From contig NZ_JTJW01000008.1 in assembly GCF_000805385.1 (NCBI RefSeq), forward strand, positions 434,001 through 498,000: a stretch of 64,000 bases of DNA, in the 5' to 3' direction. Position numbers and translations under genes: made by a program. Under the pieces are notes generated by a model that was given only the letters and a program-made list of their open reading frames with translations, made no database searches and was not told the DNA's origin. Each line of letters begins with the position of its first letter. Position 1 is the stretch's first letter. Source of the stretch: Mycolicibacterium setense (GTDB lineage: Bacteria; Actinomycetota; Actinomycetes; Mycobacteriales; Mycobacteriaceae). Positions 1 through 6,906 of the stretch are shown piece by piece.

Positions 1-147
1 GCGGTAGATCTCCTTGAAGCCCTGCGGGTATACACCCGTCACCTCAGTCGGTGCCCCATCCGAGCCGATCACGAAATCGCCGACCTCGAGCTCACCAATC
101 GGTCGGAAACCGGTAGGTGTCAGCACGTTGGTGAACAATGGTTGGGC
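1..147 (-). other. Intein N-terminal segment inside phoH
   Basis: From codon 238 (GCC, Ala, complement of 145-147) the protein leaves the PhoH consensus. It reads AQPLFTNVLTPTGFRPIGEL then EVGDFVIGSDGAPTEVTGVY, the pattern of intein block A (a T/LTPTG-x-PIGEL-x-VGD-V hint fold). Insertion falls between Arg of GR and the expected Thr of GRTLN, so Thr would be the +1 residue. The first intein residue would be Ala, not Cys or Ser, which implies an alternative (class 2 or 3) splicing route. The segment is cut by the window edge, so an endonuclease domain and the C-terminal HN block cannot be seen. Confidence 0.82.
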
Positions 148-858
148 CCGACCACGCATGTATGCCAGCGGCGCGACCTCGATTACCCCGGCACTCATCA
201 GCTTTGGAATGAGCTCGGGGTCCATCATGTCGTGCAGGGCGTCATAGAGCGGGCGAAGGTAGGGATCGATCTTCTCGCTCAACGTGCCGGGCAGGAAGCC
301 GAGGCGTTCACCGGCCTCCACCGCGGGGCGGGTCAGGATGATCCGGCTGACCTGCTTGGTCTGCAGCGCACTGACCGCCTTGGCCATCGCCAAGTACGTC
401 TTACCGGTACCGGCCGGACCGATGCCGAAGACGACGGTGTGCGCATCGATGGCGTCGACATAGCGCTTCTGGTTGAGCGTCTTGGGCCGGATAGTTTTGC
501 CGCGGCGGCTCAAGATGTCGAGCGTCAGTACCTCGGCCGGGGACTCGTCCTCGGTGCCGGTCAGGATGGCGACGCTGTGGCGGACCGCCTCAGGAGTCAC
601 CGCCTGGCCGCTGGAGGCGACGGCGATCAGCTCGGCGACCACGCGTTCGGCCAGCGCGACATCGGCGGGCTCGCCGGTGAAGGTGACCTCGTTGCCGCGG
701 GCGTGAATGTCGGCGGTCAGAAGTCTTTCGAGTGCCCGCAGATTTTCATCGGCGGAGCCAAGCAGGCCCACGATGATGTCGGGCGGAACGGTGATGCTGC
801 TGCGGACAGATTCCGATGCGGTGGCCGACGAGTCAGCGGTCGTGTCGCGGGGCGTCAC
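1..858 (-). CDS. phoH: PhoH-like ATPase, 5' part, interrupted by an intein
   Basis: The first 286 codons of a PhoH-family P-loop ATPase run off the left edge. GTG at 858 is chosen because the in-frame upstream ATG frame is closed by a stop. A KH-like N-terminal region is followed by a Walker A (GPAGTGKT) near residues 147-154, then the PhoH motif YMRGR. Where PhoH proteins normally continue TLN(D/N)AF, this one continues AQPLFTNVLTPTGF, which looks like an intein N-terminal splicing block (see separate entry). The family is an RNA/nucleotide-dependent ATPase linked to RNA metabolism and to toxin-antitoxin systems; its exact role in mycobacteria is unsettled. The neighbours rsmE, dnaJ2 and hrcA match the M. 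tuberculosis Rv2368c context, so this is the PhoH1 orthologue. The C-extein lies outside the window. Confidence 0.9.
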   Translation of the reverse strand, partial: MTPRDTTADSSATASESVRSSITVPPDIIVGLLGSADENLRALERLLTADIHARGNEVTFTGEPADVALAERVVAELIAVASSGQAVTPEAVRHSVAILTGTEDESPAEVLTLDILSRRGKTIRPKTLNQKRYVDAIDAHTVVFGIGPAGTGKTYLAMAKAVSALQTKQVSRIILTRPAVEAGERLGFLPGTLSEKIDPYLRPLYDALHDMMDPELIPKLMSAGVIEVAPLAYMRGRAQPLFTNVLTPTGFRPIGELEVGDFVIGSDGAPTEVTGVYPQGFKEIYR

Positions 859-1031
859 GTGGAGTTTTTGCCTGCTTTCCGTGTTTTCATGACGGCTGGC
901 TGCCGTCGTACTGGTGCCAGTTTACCGCTGGTCAACGACACGCCCCAATGGTTAAGCGGGCCGAGGGCCATCCATTCCGTTCAACGACGAAAACACCCGT
1001 CGACCTGCCGGTTCCGGGACTCGGCCCCAGG

Positions 1032-1805
1032 TCAGCCCGCGAACGCCTGCAACTTGGCCTCCAGCGCGTCCATGTCCGGATCCGCGTAGATCTTGCGGGT
1101 TTTCTTGTTGTAGGTGGCCATGATGGGACAGCGGTCGCCAGAGCTGCCGACGGTGTCGCGTCGGATCACCTCGCCCGTCTTGGCCTGGCGGTACGTGATC
1201 TCGTAGTCGACGGAGTAGAAGTCGACGGTGATGTGCGCGCCGGCCTCGTCGTCCTCGCACGTCGCGGTTTTCACCTCGGTCCCGTCCTTCCGGTCGAGGC
1301 AGGCAACGACGTTGATCTCGGTGAACTCCTCCGAACCGGAGGTCCAATTGCTCACCGGGGCCGACGACCAGGTGGGTCCCGCGAAGCCGAAGTTGTAGTA
1401 ATAGGCAGCGATCTTGTATGGCGGGCCGTAGGCAGCGGCGTTGGTCACCGCGCCGTTCTCACATACCTTCGAGAAATCGCTCACGGAATCGGCGGTGATT
1501 TCCTGCGTCTCGCCGGCCACCTTGAAAAACCCGTAGCCCATCAATCCGATTATCGAAATGCCGAAAACCGCCACGACGGCGACGATCGCGATGCCGAGCC
1601 GCGATTTCTTCGGCCGTATCGGCGGACCGGCCGGAGACCACTGGGGAGGCTGCGCACCGTAAGGCGGCTGCCCATACGGCGGTGGAGGCCCAGCGGGCGC
1701 CCCTGGCCACTGTTGCGGTTGCGGCGGTGGCCAATGCGGCGGCTGCTGCCCGTAAGGAGGCTGGCCGTACGGCGGTGGCGGCGGGCCTTGCGGCGGAACA
1801 CTCAC
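1032..1805 (-). CDS. Proline-rich N-terminus, single-span membrane protein
   Basis: No named function is recognised. About 65 N-terminal residues are proline/glycine/tyrosine-rich with PPYGQ-type repeats. A basic patch (RPKKSR) follows, then one hydrophobic span (roughly residues 72-95), and then an approximately 160-residue extracytoplasmic domain with several cysteines. This architecture is common among mycobacterial envelope proteins. The open frame extends to a TTG at 1829, but GTG at 1805 is preferred because a TACGCT hexamer sits 6 nt before it, as in leaderless mycobacterial transcripts. The gene is in the same direction as phoH and downstream of rsmE (38 bp gap), so it may be co-transcribed. 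Orthologues probably occur at this position in other mycobacteria, but none is claimed by name. Confidence 0.75.
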   Translation of the reverse strand: MSVPPQGPPPPPYGQPPYGQQPPHWPPPQPQQWPGAPAGPPPPYGQPPYGAQPPQWSPAGPPIRPKKSRLGIAIVAVVAVFGISIIGLMGYGFFKVAGETQEITADSVSDFSKVCENGAVTNAAAYGPPYKIAAYYYNFGFAGPTWSSAPVSNWTSGSEEFTEINVVACLDRKDGTEVKTATCEDDEAGAHITVDFYSVDYEITYRQAKTGEVIRRDTVGSSGDRCPIMATYNKKTRKIYADPDMDALEAKLQAFAG

Positions 1806-1843
1806 GAATGGAGCGTAATGCCTGGCCAAGCCCTCAGCTGGCG

Positions 1844-2593
1844 CTAAATCTGCCAGCGCGCGGTCAACGCACCTATGGCCCCGAGCGCGACGGCCGCGGC
1901 AGTTGATGTCCGCAGCACAGTCGGGCCCAGCCGGACGGCCTTGGCGCCGGACTCGGTCAACGCAGCGATCTCCTCATCGGCGATGCCGCCTTCCGGCCCG
2001 ACGATAAGCATCAGCGAATCGGCTTGGGCCAGAGGCAGTTCGGCGAAGGGCTCGGTGGCCGACTCGTGCAGGGCCAGCACCACCGCTCCCCCGGCCACGG
2101 CGTCGGCGACGCGCCGGGTAAGCGCAGGCGTCGAGACGACACCGTCGACGGCGGGGACGTAGGCGCGCCGCGACTGGCGGGCCGCCGAGCGAGCCACCGC
2201 CTCCCAGCGCCGCAGGCCCTTGTCCACCTTCGGGCCGTCCCAGCGGGCCACGCACCGAGTCGCCTGCCAGGCGACAAAGCGGTCCGCGCCGGCCTCGGTC
2301 GCCAGCTCGACGGCCAGTTCTGAACGATCGGATTTGGGCAGCGCCTGCACCACGGTCACTGCCGGGCGCGGCGCCGCGACGGCGACGCGCTCGGTAACCC
2401 GCGCCGACAACCGGCCCTTGGCCGTCTCTTCGACGACGCAGTGCGCCAGTGTGCCTGCGCCGTCGCTCAGGTCGATCTGTTCGCCGACGCGGATGCGACG
2501 CACGTTGGACGCGTGGAAGCCCTCGTCGCCGTCGAGGACGGCCAACTCGCCGGCGCCCGGCAGTGCGTCGACGTAGAACAGCGCTGCACTCAC
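1844..2593 (-). CDS. rsmE: 16S rRNA m3U1498 methyltransferase
   Basis: This 249-residue SPOUT-class methyltransferase would methylate N3 of U1498 in 16S rRNA using SAM. The N-terminal PUA-like region contains the RsmE-type HASNVRRIRVGEQ stretch. The C-terminal trefoil knot carries the GPEGG motif (about residues 199-203) and LGPTVLRTSTA, a slightly degenerate version of the usual LG-x-x-ILR-x-ETA. Length is normal for the family. The start is GTG, 16 bp downstream of the dnaJ stop, which fits the hrcA-dnaJ-rsmE operon found across Actinobacteria. Confidence 0.93.
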   Translation of the reverse strand: MSAALFYVDALPGAGELAVLDGDEGFHASNVRRIRVGEQIDLSDGAGTLAHCVVEETAKGRLSARVTERVAVAAPRPAVTVVQALPKSDRSELAVELATEAGADRFVAWQATRCVARWDGPKVDKGLRRWEAVARSAARQSRRAYVPAVDGVVSTPALTRRVADAVAGGAVVLALHESATEPFAELPLAQADSLMLIVGPEGGIADEEIAALTESGAKAVRLGPTVLRTSTAAAVALGAIGALTARWQI

Positions 2594-2609
2594 GCCCGTC
2601 AGCTCCGCG

Positions 2610-3752
2610 TCAGCGGCCGGAGAACGTCTCGCGCAGCCGGCTGAACAGACCGCCGGACGCCGCCGACGCCTGTGTCGTGCGCACCTCCGCCGCGTCGCGG
2701 CTGCGGTTCTCCTTCAGCTTGCGCAGCAGGTCGGTGTCGGTGCTGTCGAGCCGCGACGGCACCACGACGTCGATGTGGGCGTGTAGGTCACCACGCACCC
2801 CGGAACGCAGATGCGGCATGCCGTGGCCACGCAACGTGGTCACCGAACCGGGCTGGGTGCCCGGGGCAATGGTCAGCTCGGTGGGCCCGTCGAGGATCGC
2901 GTCGACGGTGACAGTCGTGCCCAGGGCAGCGTCGACCATGGGGACGGAGACGGTGCAGTGCAGGTCGTCGCCGTCGCGGACGAAGATCTCGTGCTGCTTC
3001 TCGTGGACCTCGACGTAGAGGTCGCCTGCGGGACCGCCGCCCGGCCCGACCTCGCCCTGTGCGGCCAGCCGGACCCGCATGCCGTCGCCGACACCAGCCG
3101 GGATCTTCACGCTGATCTCACGGCGGGCACGCACCCGTCCGTCGCCGCCGCACCGCCCGCACGGATCCGGGATGACCTCGCCGATCCCGCCGCACACCGG
3201 GCATGGCCGGGTGGTCATCACCTGGCCCAGCAGCGAGCGCTGCACGGTCTGGATCTCGCCGCGGCCACCGCAGGTGTCACAGGTGACCGGCGTGGAATTG
3301 CCGTTGGTGCCCTTGCCGTGGCACAGGTCGCACAGCACCGCCGTGTCGACGGTGACCTGTTTGGTCACGCCGGTGGCGCACTCCTCCAGGTCCAGCCGCA
3401 TCCGCAGCAACGAGTCGGCGCCGGGCCGCACCCTGCCGACCGGCCCGCGCGATGCGGTGCCGCCACCGAAGAACGCCTCGAACACGTCGCCGAGACCGCC
3501 GAAGCCGCTGAACCCACCGGGTGCTCCGCCGACCGATTCCATGGGATCGCCGCCCATGTCCACGATGCGGCGTTTCTCCGGATCGGAGAGCACCTCATAG
3601 GCGACCTGGATCTCGGTGAACCGAGCCTGGGCCTCCGCGTCGGGATTGACGTCGGGATGCAGCTCACGTGCCAACCGTCGATAGGCGCGTTTGATCTCCG
3701 AATCGCTCGCGCCTTTGCTCACTCCGAGCAAGCCGTAATAATCGCGTGCCAC
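2610..3752 (-). CDS. dnaJ2: Chaperone DnaJ (DnaJ2 type)
   Basis: This is a full-length (380 aa) type I J-protein, the co-chaperone that stimulates DnaK ATPase activity and presents unfolded substrates. The J domain has HPD at residues 32-34. A Gly/Phe-rich linker with FSGFGGLGDVFEAFFGG follows, then four zinc-finger repeats (CDLCHGKG, CDTCGGRG, CPVCGGIG, CGRCGGDG) and the C-terminal substrate-binding sandwich. It starts at GTG and lies directly downstream of hrcA, the arrangement of Rv2374c-Rv2373c. It is therefore the hrcA-linked DnaJ rather than the dnaK-operon copy. Confidence 0.96.
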   Translation of the reverse strand: MARDYYGLLGVSKGASDSEIKRAYRRLARELHPDVNPDAEAQARFTEIQVAYEVLSDPEKRRIVDMGGDPMESVGGAPGGFSGFGGLGDVFEAFFGGGTASRGPVGRVRPGADSLLRMRLDLEECATGVTKQVTVDTAVLCDLCHGKGTNGNSTPVTCDTCGGRGEIQTVQRSLLGQVMTTRPCPVCGGIGEVIPDPCGRCGGDGRVRARREISVKIPAGVGDGMRVRLAAQGEVGPGGGPAGDLYVEVHEKQHEIFVRDGDDLHCTVSVPMVDAALGTTVTVDAILDGPTELTIAPGTQPGSVTTLRGHGMPHLRSGVRGDLHAHIDVVVPSRLDSTDTDLLRKLKENRSRDAAEVRTTQASAASGGLFSRLRETFSGR

Positions 3753-3796
3753 GCTGACCTTGCCTGACCTTTCCGTGCCGGATGTATCCGGCTGTA

Positions 3797-4828
3797 TTAC
3801 CGAGTACCTAAGACTTCGCCGATGTACAACGCAACCGCCGCGACATTGGCGATGGTTCCCGGGTAATCCATTCGGGTGGGACCAACCACACCCATTCCGC
3901 CGTACACCTTGCCCGAACTGCCGTAGGTGGTGCTCACCACCGATGTTCCGAGCATCTGTTCGGCCTCGGTCTCATGACCGATGCGCACGGTCACCTTGCC
4001 CGCTTCCTGCTGGGCTGCCAACAACCGCAGGACCACCACCTGCTCCTCCAGTGCCTCCAGCACCGGCCGCAGCGATCCGCCGAAATCGGCGGTGTTGCGG
4101 GTCAGATTCGCGGTGCCGCCGAGTAGCAGCCGTTCCTCGGTGTGCTCGACGAGCGTCTCGACCAGGACGGTCGCCGACCGGCCGACCGCATCGGCCAGCG
4201 TGCCCTGGCCGTTGAGGTGTGTGGCCAGATCGCTGACCGCGATGGACGCGGCGGAGATCGGCTTGCCCTCCAGCGCCTGCGCCAACATCTCGCGCAGTTT
4301 CGACAGGTCATGCTCGTCGATCGCGTCGCCGAGCTCCACAATCCGCTGATCCACCCGGCCCGAATCGGTGATGACCACCAGCAGCAACCGCGCCGGGGTG
4401 AGCGCCACCACCTCAAGATGGCGGACCGACGAGGTGGACAGCGTCGGGTACTGCACGATCGCGACCTGCCGGGTCAGCTGTGCGAGCAGCCGAACCGCGC
4501 GCCGCAGCACGTCGTCCAGGTCGACCCCGGATTCCAGGAAAGACAGGATTGCGCGGCGTTCGGATGACGACAACGGCTTGACGTTGTCGATCCGGTCGAC
4601 GAACTCGCGGTAGCCCTTCTCGGTGGGCACCCGGCCCGAACTCGTATGCGGCTGGGCGATGTAACCCTCGGCTTCCAGCACGGCCATGTCGTTGCGCACG
4701 GTGGCGCTCGACACGCCGAGGTTGTGGCGCTCCACCAACGTCTTGGAGCCGATGGGCTCCTTGGTGGCCACGAAGTCGGCGACGATGGCTCGCAGCACCT
4801 CGAAACGACGTTCGTCGGCACTCCCCAC
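3797..4828 (-). CDS. hrcA: Heat-inducible transcription repressor HrcA
   Basis: HrcA represses chaperonin genes by binding CIRCE elements, with GroE feedback. The 343-aa product has the N-terminal winged helix (ERRFEVLRAIVADFV through SSATVRNDMAVLEAEGYI), the HTSSGRVPTEKGYREFVD signature and the C-terminal GAF-like dimerisation domain. The frame stays open to 4876, but GTG at 4828 is chosen because AGGTGA lies 4 nt upstream and the protein then begins at the conserved GSADERRFEVL. No CIRCE inverted repeat was recognised upstream in this window, so it may not control itself here. Confidence 0.95.
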   Translation of the reverse strand: MGSADERRFEVLRAIVADFVATKEPIGSKTLVERHNLGVSSATVRNDMAVLEAEGYIAQPHTSSGRVPTEKGYREFVDRIDNVKPLSSSERRAILSFLESGVDLDDVLRRAVRLLAQLTRQVAIVQYPTLSTSSVRHLEVVALTPARLLLVVITDSGRVDQRIVELGDAIDEHDLSKLREMLAQALEGKPISAASIAVSDLATHLNGQGTLADAVGRSATVLVETLVEHTEERLLLGGTANLTRNTADFGGSLRPVLEALEEQVVVLRLLAAQQEAGKVTVRIGHETEAEQMLGTSVVSTTYGSSGKVYGGMGVVGPTRMDYPGTIANVAAVALYIGEVLGTR

Positions 4829-5032
4829 CTGTTCACCTACCCTTCGCAGCAGCGATGTCCATATTGCTCGGTCCATTTTACTGATCAGCAGCGGGTTTAC
4901 CGATTGCGCCGCCTGCGGCGGGCGGCATTGCGCCGGACGACACCGGCGCAGGCAACGACCTGCGAGGGTATTAGCCTAGGTAACCATGCCGATGGCAACA
5001 CCGCGCAACACTGCGACGGACGCGGGCCGGCG

Positions 5033-5347
5033 ATGATCTTCAAAGGTGTCCAGGAGGGCAAGCCCTACCCGGAGCACGGCCTGTCGTACCGGGATTGGTC
5101 CCGGATCCCCCCGCGCCAGTTGCGCCTCGATGAGCTGGTCACCACCACCACCGTGCTGGCTCTGGACCGCCTGTTGTCGGAGGATTCGACGTTCTACGGC
5201 GACCTGTTCCCGCACGCGGTGAAGTGGCGCGGCGACATCTATCTCGAAGACGGTCTGCACCGGGCCGTGCGCGCGGCGCTGCGCAATCGCACCATCCTGC
5301 ATGCCCGGGTGTTCGACATGGACGCGCTCGCGCCGAGCCCGGCGTGA
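5033..5347 (+). CDS. Conserved mycobacterial protein, Rv2375-like
   Basis: This is a 104-aa soluble protein of unknown function, starting at ATG 5033. It occupies the slot held by Rv2375 in M. tuberculosis: between hrcA, read away from it, and the converging end of the mycobactin operon (mbtH stops 10 bp away). It contains an HAVKWRGDIYLEDGLHRAVR stretch resembling a ParB-like nuclease fold motif (DG-x-HR), but it is too short to assign activity. The open frame continues upstream to 4646, antisense to hrcA; that part lacks codon character and is not included. Confidence 0.75.
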   Translation: MIFKGVQEGKPYPEHGLSYRDWSRIPPRQLRLDELVTTTTVLALDRLLSEDSTFYGDLFPHAVKWRGDIYLEDGLHRAVRAALRNRTILHARVFDMDALAPSPA

Positions 5348-5357
5348 CCGCCGCCGG

Positions 5358-5582
5358 TCAGCGCCCCGGCTGGCCGGCCATCGCCTCACGCAGGCTGTTG
5401 GGCCGCAGATCCGTCCAGTTCGTCTCCACGTAGCTCAGGCACTCGGCGCGGCCGGCCGCACCGAAGACCACCCGCCAGCCGGCGGGAACATCGGCGAATG
5501 CCGGCCACAGGCTGTGCTGCTCCTCATCGTTGACCAGTACGTAGAACGTGCCGTTCTCGTCATCGAACGGATTGGAACTCAT
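5358..5582 (-). CDS. mbtH: MbtH, NRPS adenylation-domain partner
   Basis: MbtH-like proteins bind NRPS adenylation domains and are needed for their folding and activity; this family is named after this locus. The 74-aa protein shows the signature NDEEQHSLWPAF, VPAGW, LSYVETNWTDLRP and the conserved tryptophans. It starts at ATG 5582, inside the last codons of mbtG (23-bp overlap), so translation is probably coupled. It is the last gene of the mbt operon. Confidence 0.97.
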   Translation of the reverse strand: MSSNPFDDENGTFYVLVNDEEQHSLWPAFADVPAGWRVVFGAAGRAECLSYVETNWTDLRPNSLREAMAGQPGR

Positions 5583-6906
5583 CGAGTCTCCTCATCGAGG
5601 GGTGGGCCAGGTCTGCACCCAGCACCCGGTCGGACAACAGGCCAAGGCAGCTCAGGTTCGGGAATCCCGGGCCCTGGGTGAGCCCGGCCAGCCCCGGAAG
5701 GAAGAGCTTGGGGAAGACGTCGGTCAGGGCCAGGTCGTGACCGATGTGCTCCTGCAGCGCGTCACTGGTCAGCGGGCCGCCGAGGCCCAGCTCGAGCAGG
5801 TCCAGCGCGTCCTGGCTGAACAACGGCGCGAACCACAGGGCGTCGGCGCCGGATCCGTCGATCACCAGATCGAAGCCGTGCACGGTCTCGACCGCTTCAC
5901 CCCCGGTGTTGGTCGACAGCGTCAATCGGATCCGCTCGTCACGGGCCACCGCATGGGCGACCCGGCCGCGCAGGTGGCGGATCCGGTCGTCGGCCAGCAG
6001 GGCATCCTGCACGCGCGCCGAGAACACGCCACGATCGGTGCGGGCCAGGGCATCCCGGCGCTCGGCCAGGGTGAGCCCGGTCCACCCGGTCGGATCGGAG
6101 AACAGAGTGTTCTCGAAGAACCCCTCTCCACGGGTGAACAGGGTGACCGTCGGCGAGATCACCGTGATGGTCGAAACGCGATGGCGGAACAGCTCGTTGA
6201 GCATCGACGCGGCGGTCTCGCCGCCGCCGATCACCGCGACCCGCTCTGCGGTGATCACCTCATGCTTGCCGGCCTGATGCCAGAACTGCGCGATCGACAT
6301 CACGCGCGGGTTTCCGGGCAACACCGAACGTTCGGCCTGGCCGGGCCCGGTGACCATCAGGCCGTCGGCGCTGACCGTGTCGTCGGCGGTGTGCAGGACC
6401 CACCGGTGCGCCTCAGCGTCGACCGCTGAACTGCCGGCACCGTCGGCGACCGCTGAACTGCCGGCGATCGAGATCTGTTCCACCTCACCGGAAACCACGT
6501 TCATTCCGACGTCTTCAGCCACCCAGCTCAGGTACTGGCTCCAGCGCTTGTGGGTCGGCGCCGGCCTGCCCCGGTCCACCCATTCGGCGAATCCGCCCGT
6601 CGCGATCAGGTAGGCCTGCCAGCTGTGCCGGGTCATGCGCTCGTCGAGCTCGGCGTTGCGCCGCGATACGAGAGACGACCTGTACGGGAAGCCGACGTCC
6701 TTCTCGGGTCCGGTACCGAGGCGATGGTTGCCGTCGGTCCAGCCGCCGACAGCCTGCCAGTTGGCGGCCACCCCGGAACGTTCGACGACGACGATGTCGG
6801 GAGCCGGCACACCCATCGCGCGCAACTCGGCCGCCTTGGCGGCCACCGCGATGGCCTTGGGGCCGGCCCCGATCACGGCCAGCGTGGGAGCCGATGGGGC
6901 ACTCAT
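5560..6906 (-). CDS. mbtG: Lysine N6-hydroxylase of mycobactin synthesis
   Basis: This flavin monooxygenase hydroxylates the epsilon-nitrogen of mycobactin lysines, creating the hydroxamate iron ligands. The 448-aa protein has the FAD-binding GAGP at residues 13-16, an NADPH-binding VIGGGETA and the SidA/IucD-type DGNHRLGTGPEKDVGFPYRSS region. ATG at 6906 overlaps the mbtF stop as ATGA; the longer open frame is upstream coding shadow. Around residues 148-165 it carries a small 9-residue duplication (AGSSAV repeated) from a 27-bp tandem repeat. No other oddity is seen. Confidence 0.95.
   Translation of the reverse strand: MSAPSAPTLAVIGAGPKAIAVAAKAAELRAMGVPAPDIVVVERSGVAANWQAVGGWTDGNHRLGTGPEKDVGFPYRSSLVSRRNAELDERMTRHSWQAYLIATGGFAEWVDRGRPAPTHKRWSQYLSWVAEDVGMNVVSGEVEQISIAGSSAVADGAGSSAVDAEAHRWVLHTADDTVSADGLMVTGPGQAERSVLPGNPRVMSIAQFWHQAGKHEVITAERVAVIGGGETAASMLNELFRHRVSTITVISPTVTLFTRGEGFFENTLFSDPTGWTGLTLAERRDALARTDRGVFSARVQDALLADDRIRHLRGRVAHAVARDERIRLTLSTNTGGEAVETVHGFDLVIDGSGADALWFAPLFSQDALDLLELGLGGPLTSDALQEHIGHDLALTDVFPKLFLPGLAGLTQGPGFPNLSCLGLLSDRVLGADLAHPSMRRLDEFQSVR
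6421..6465. repeat. 27-bp-period tandem repeat in mbtG
   Basis: An identical 18-bp unit (gaccgctgaactgccggc) starts at 6421 and again at 6448, separated by 9 bp. It stays in frame and encodes AGSSAV twice in MbtG. The period equals that of the repeat in mbtB. Confidence 0.85.

Noticed and set aside
142..1089. Long plus-strand ORFs opposite phoH, and similar long antisense ORFs across the mbt genes
   Set aside because: They are frame shadows of high-GC genes: arginine/glycine/alanine-rich, without domains, and fully antisense to clear coding genes.
4829..5032. CIRCE element expected near hrcA
   Set aside because: No TTAGCACTC-N9-GAGTGCTAA-type inverted repeat could be found by eye.
4646..5032. 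N-terminal extension of the Rv2375-like gene
   Set aside because: It is antisense to hrcA and lacks codon character; the internal ATG at 5033 gives the family length.
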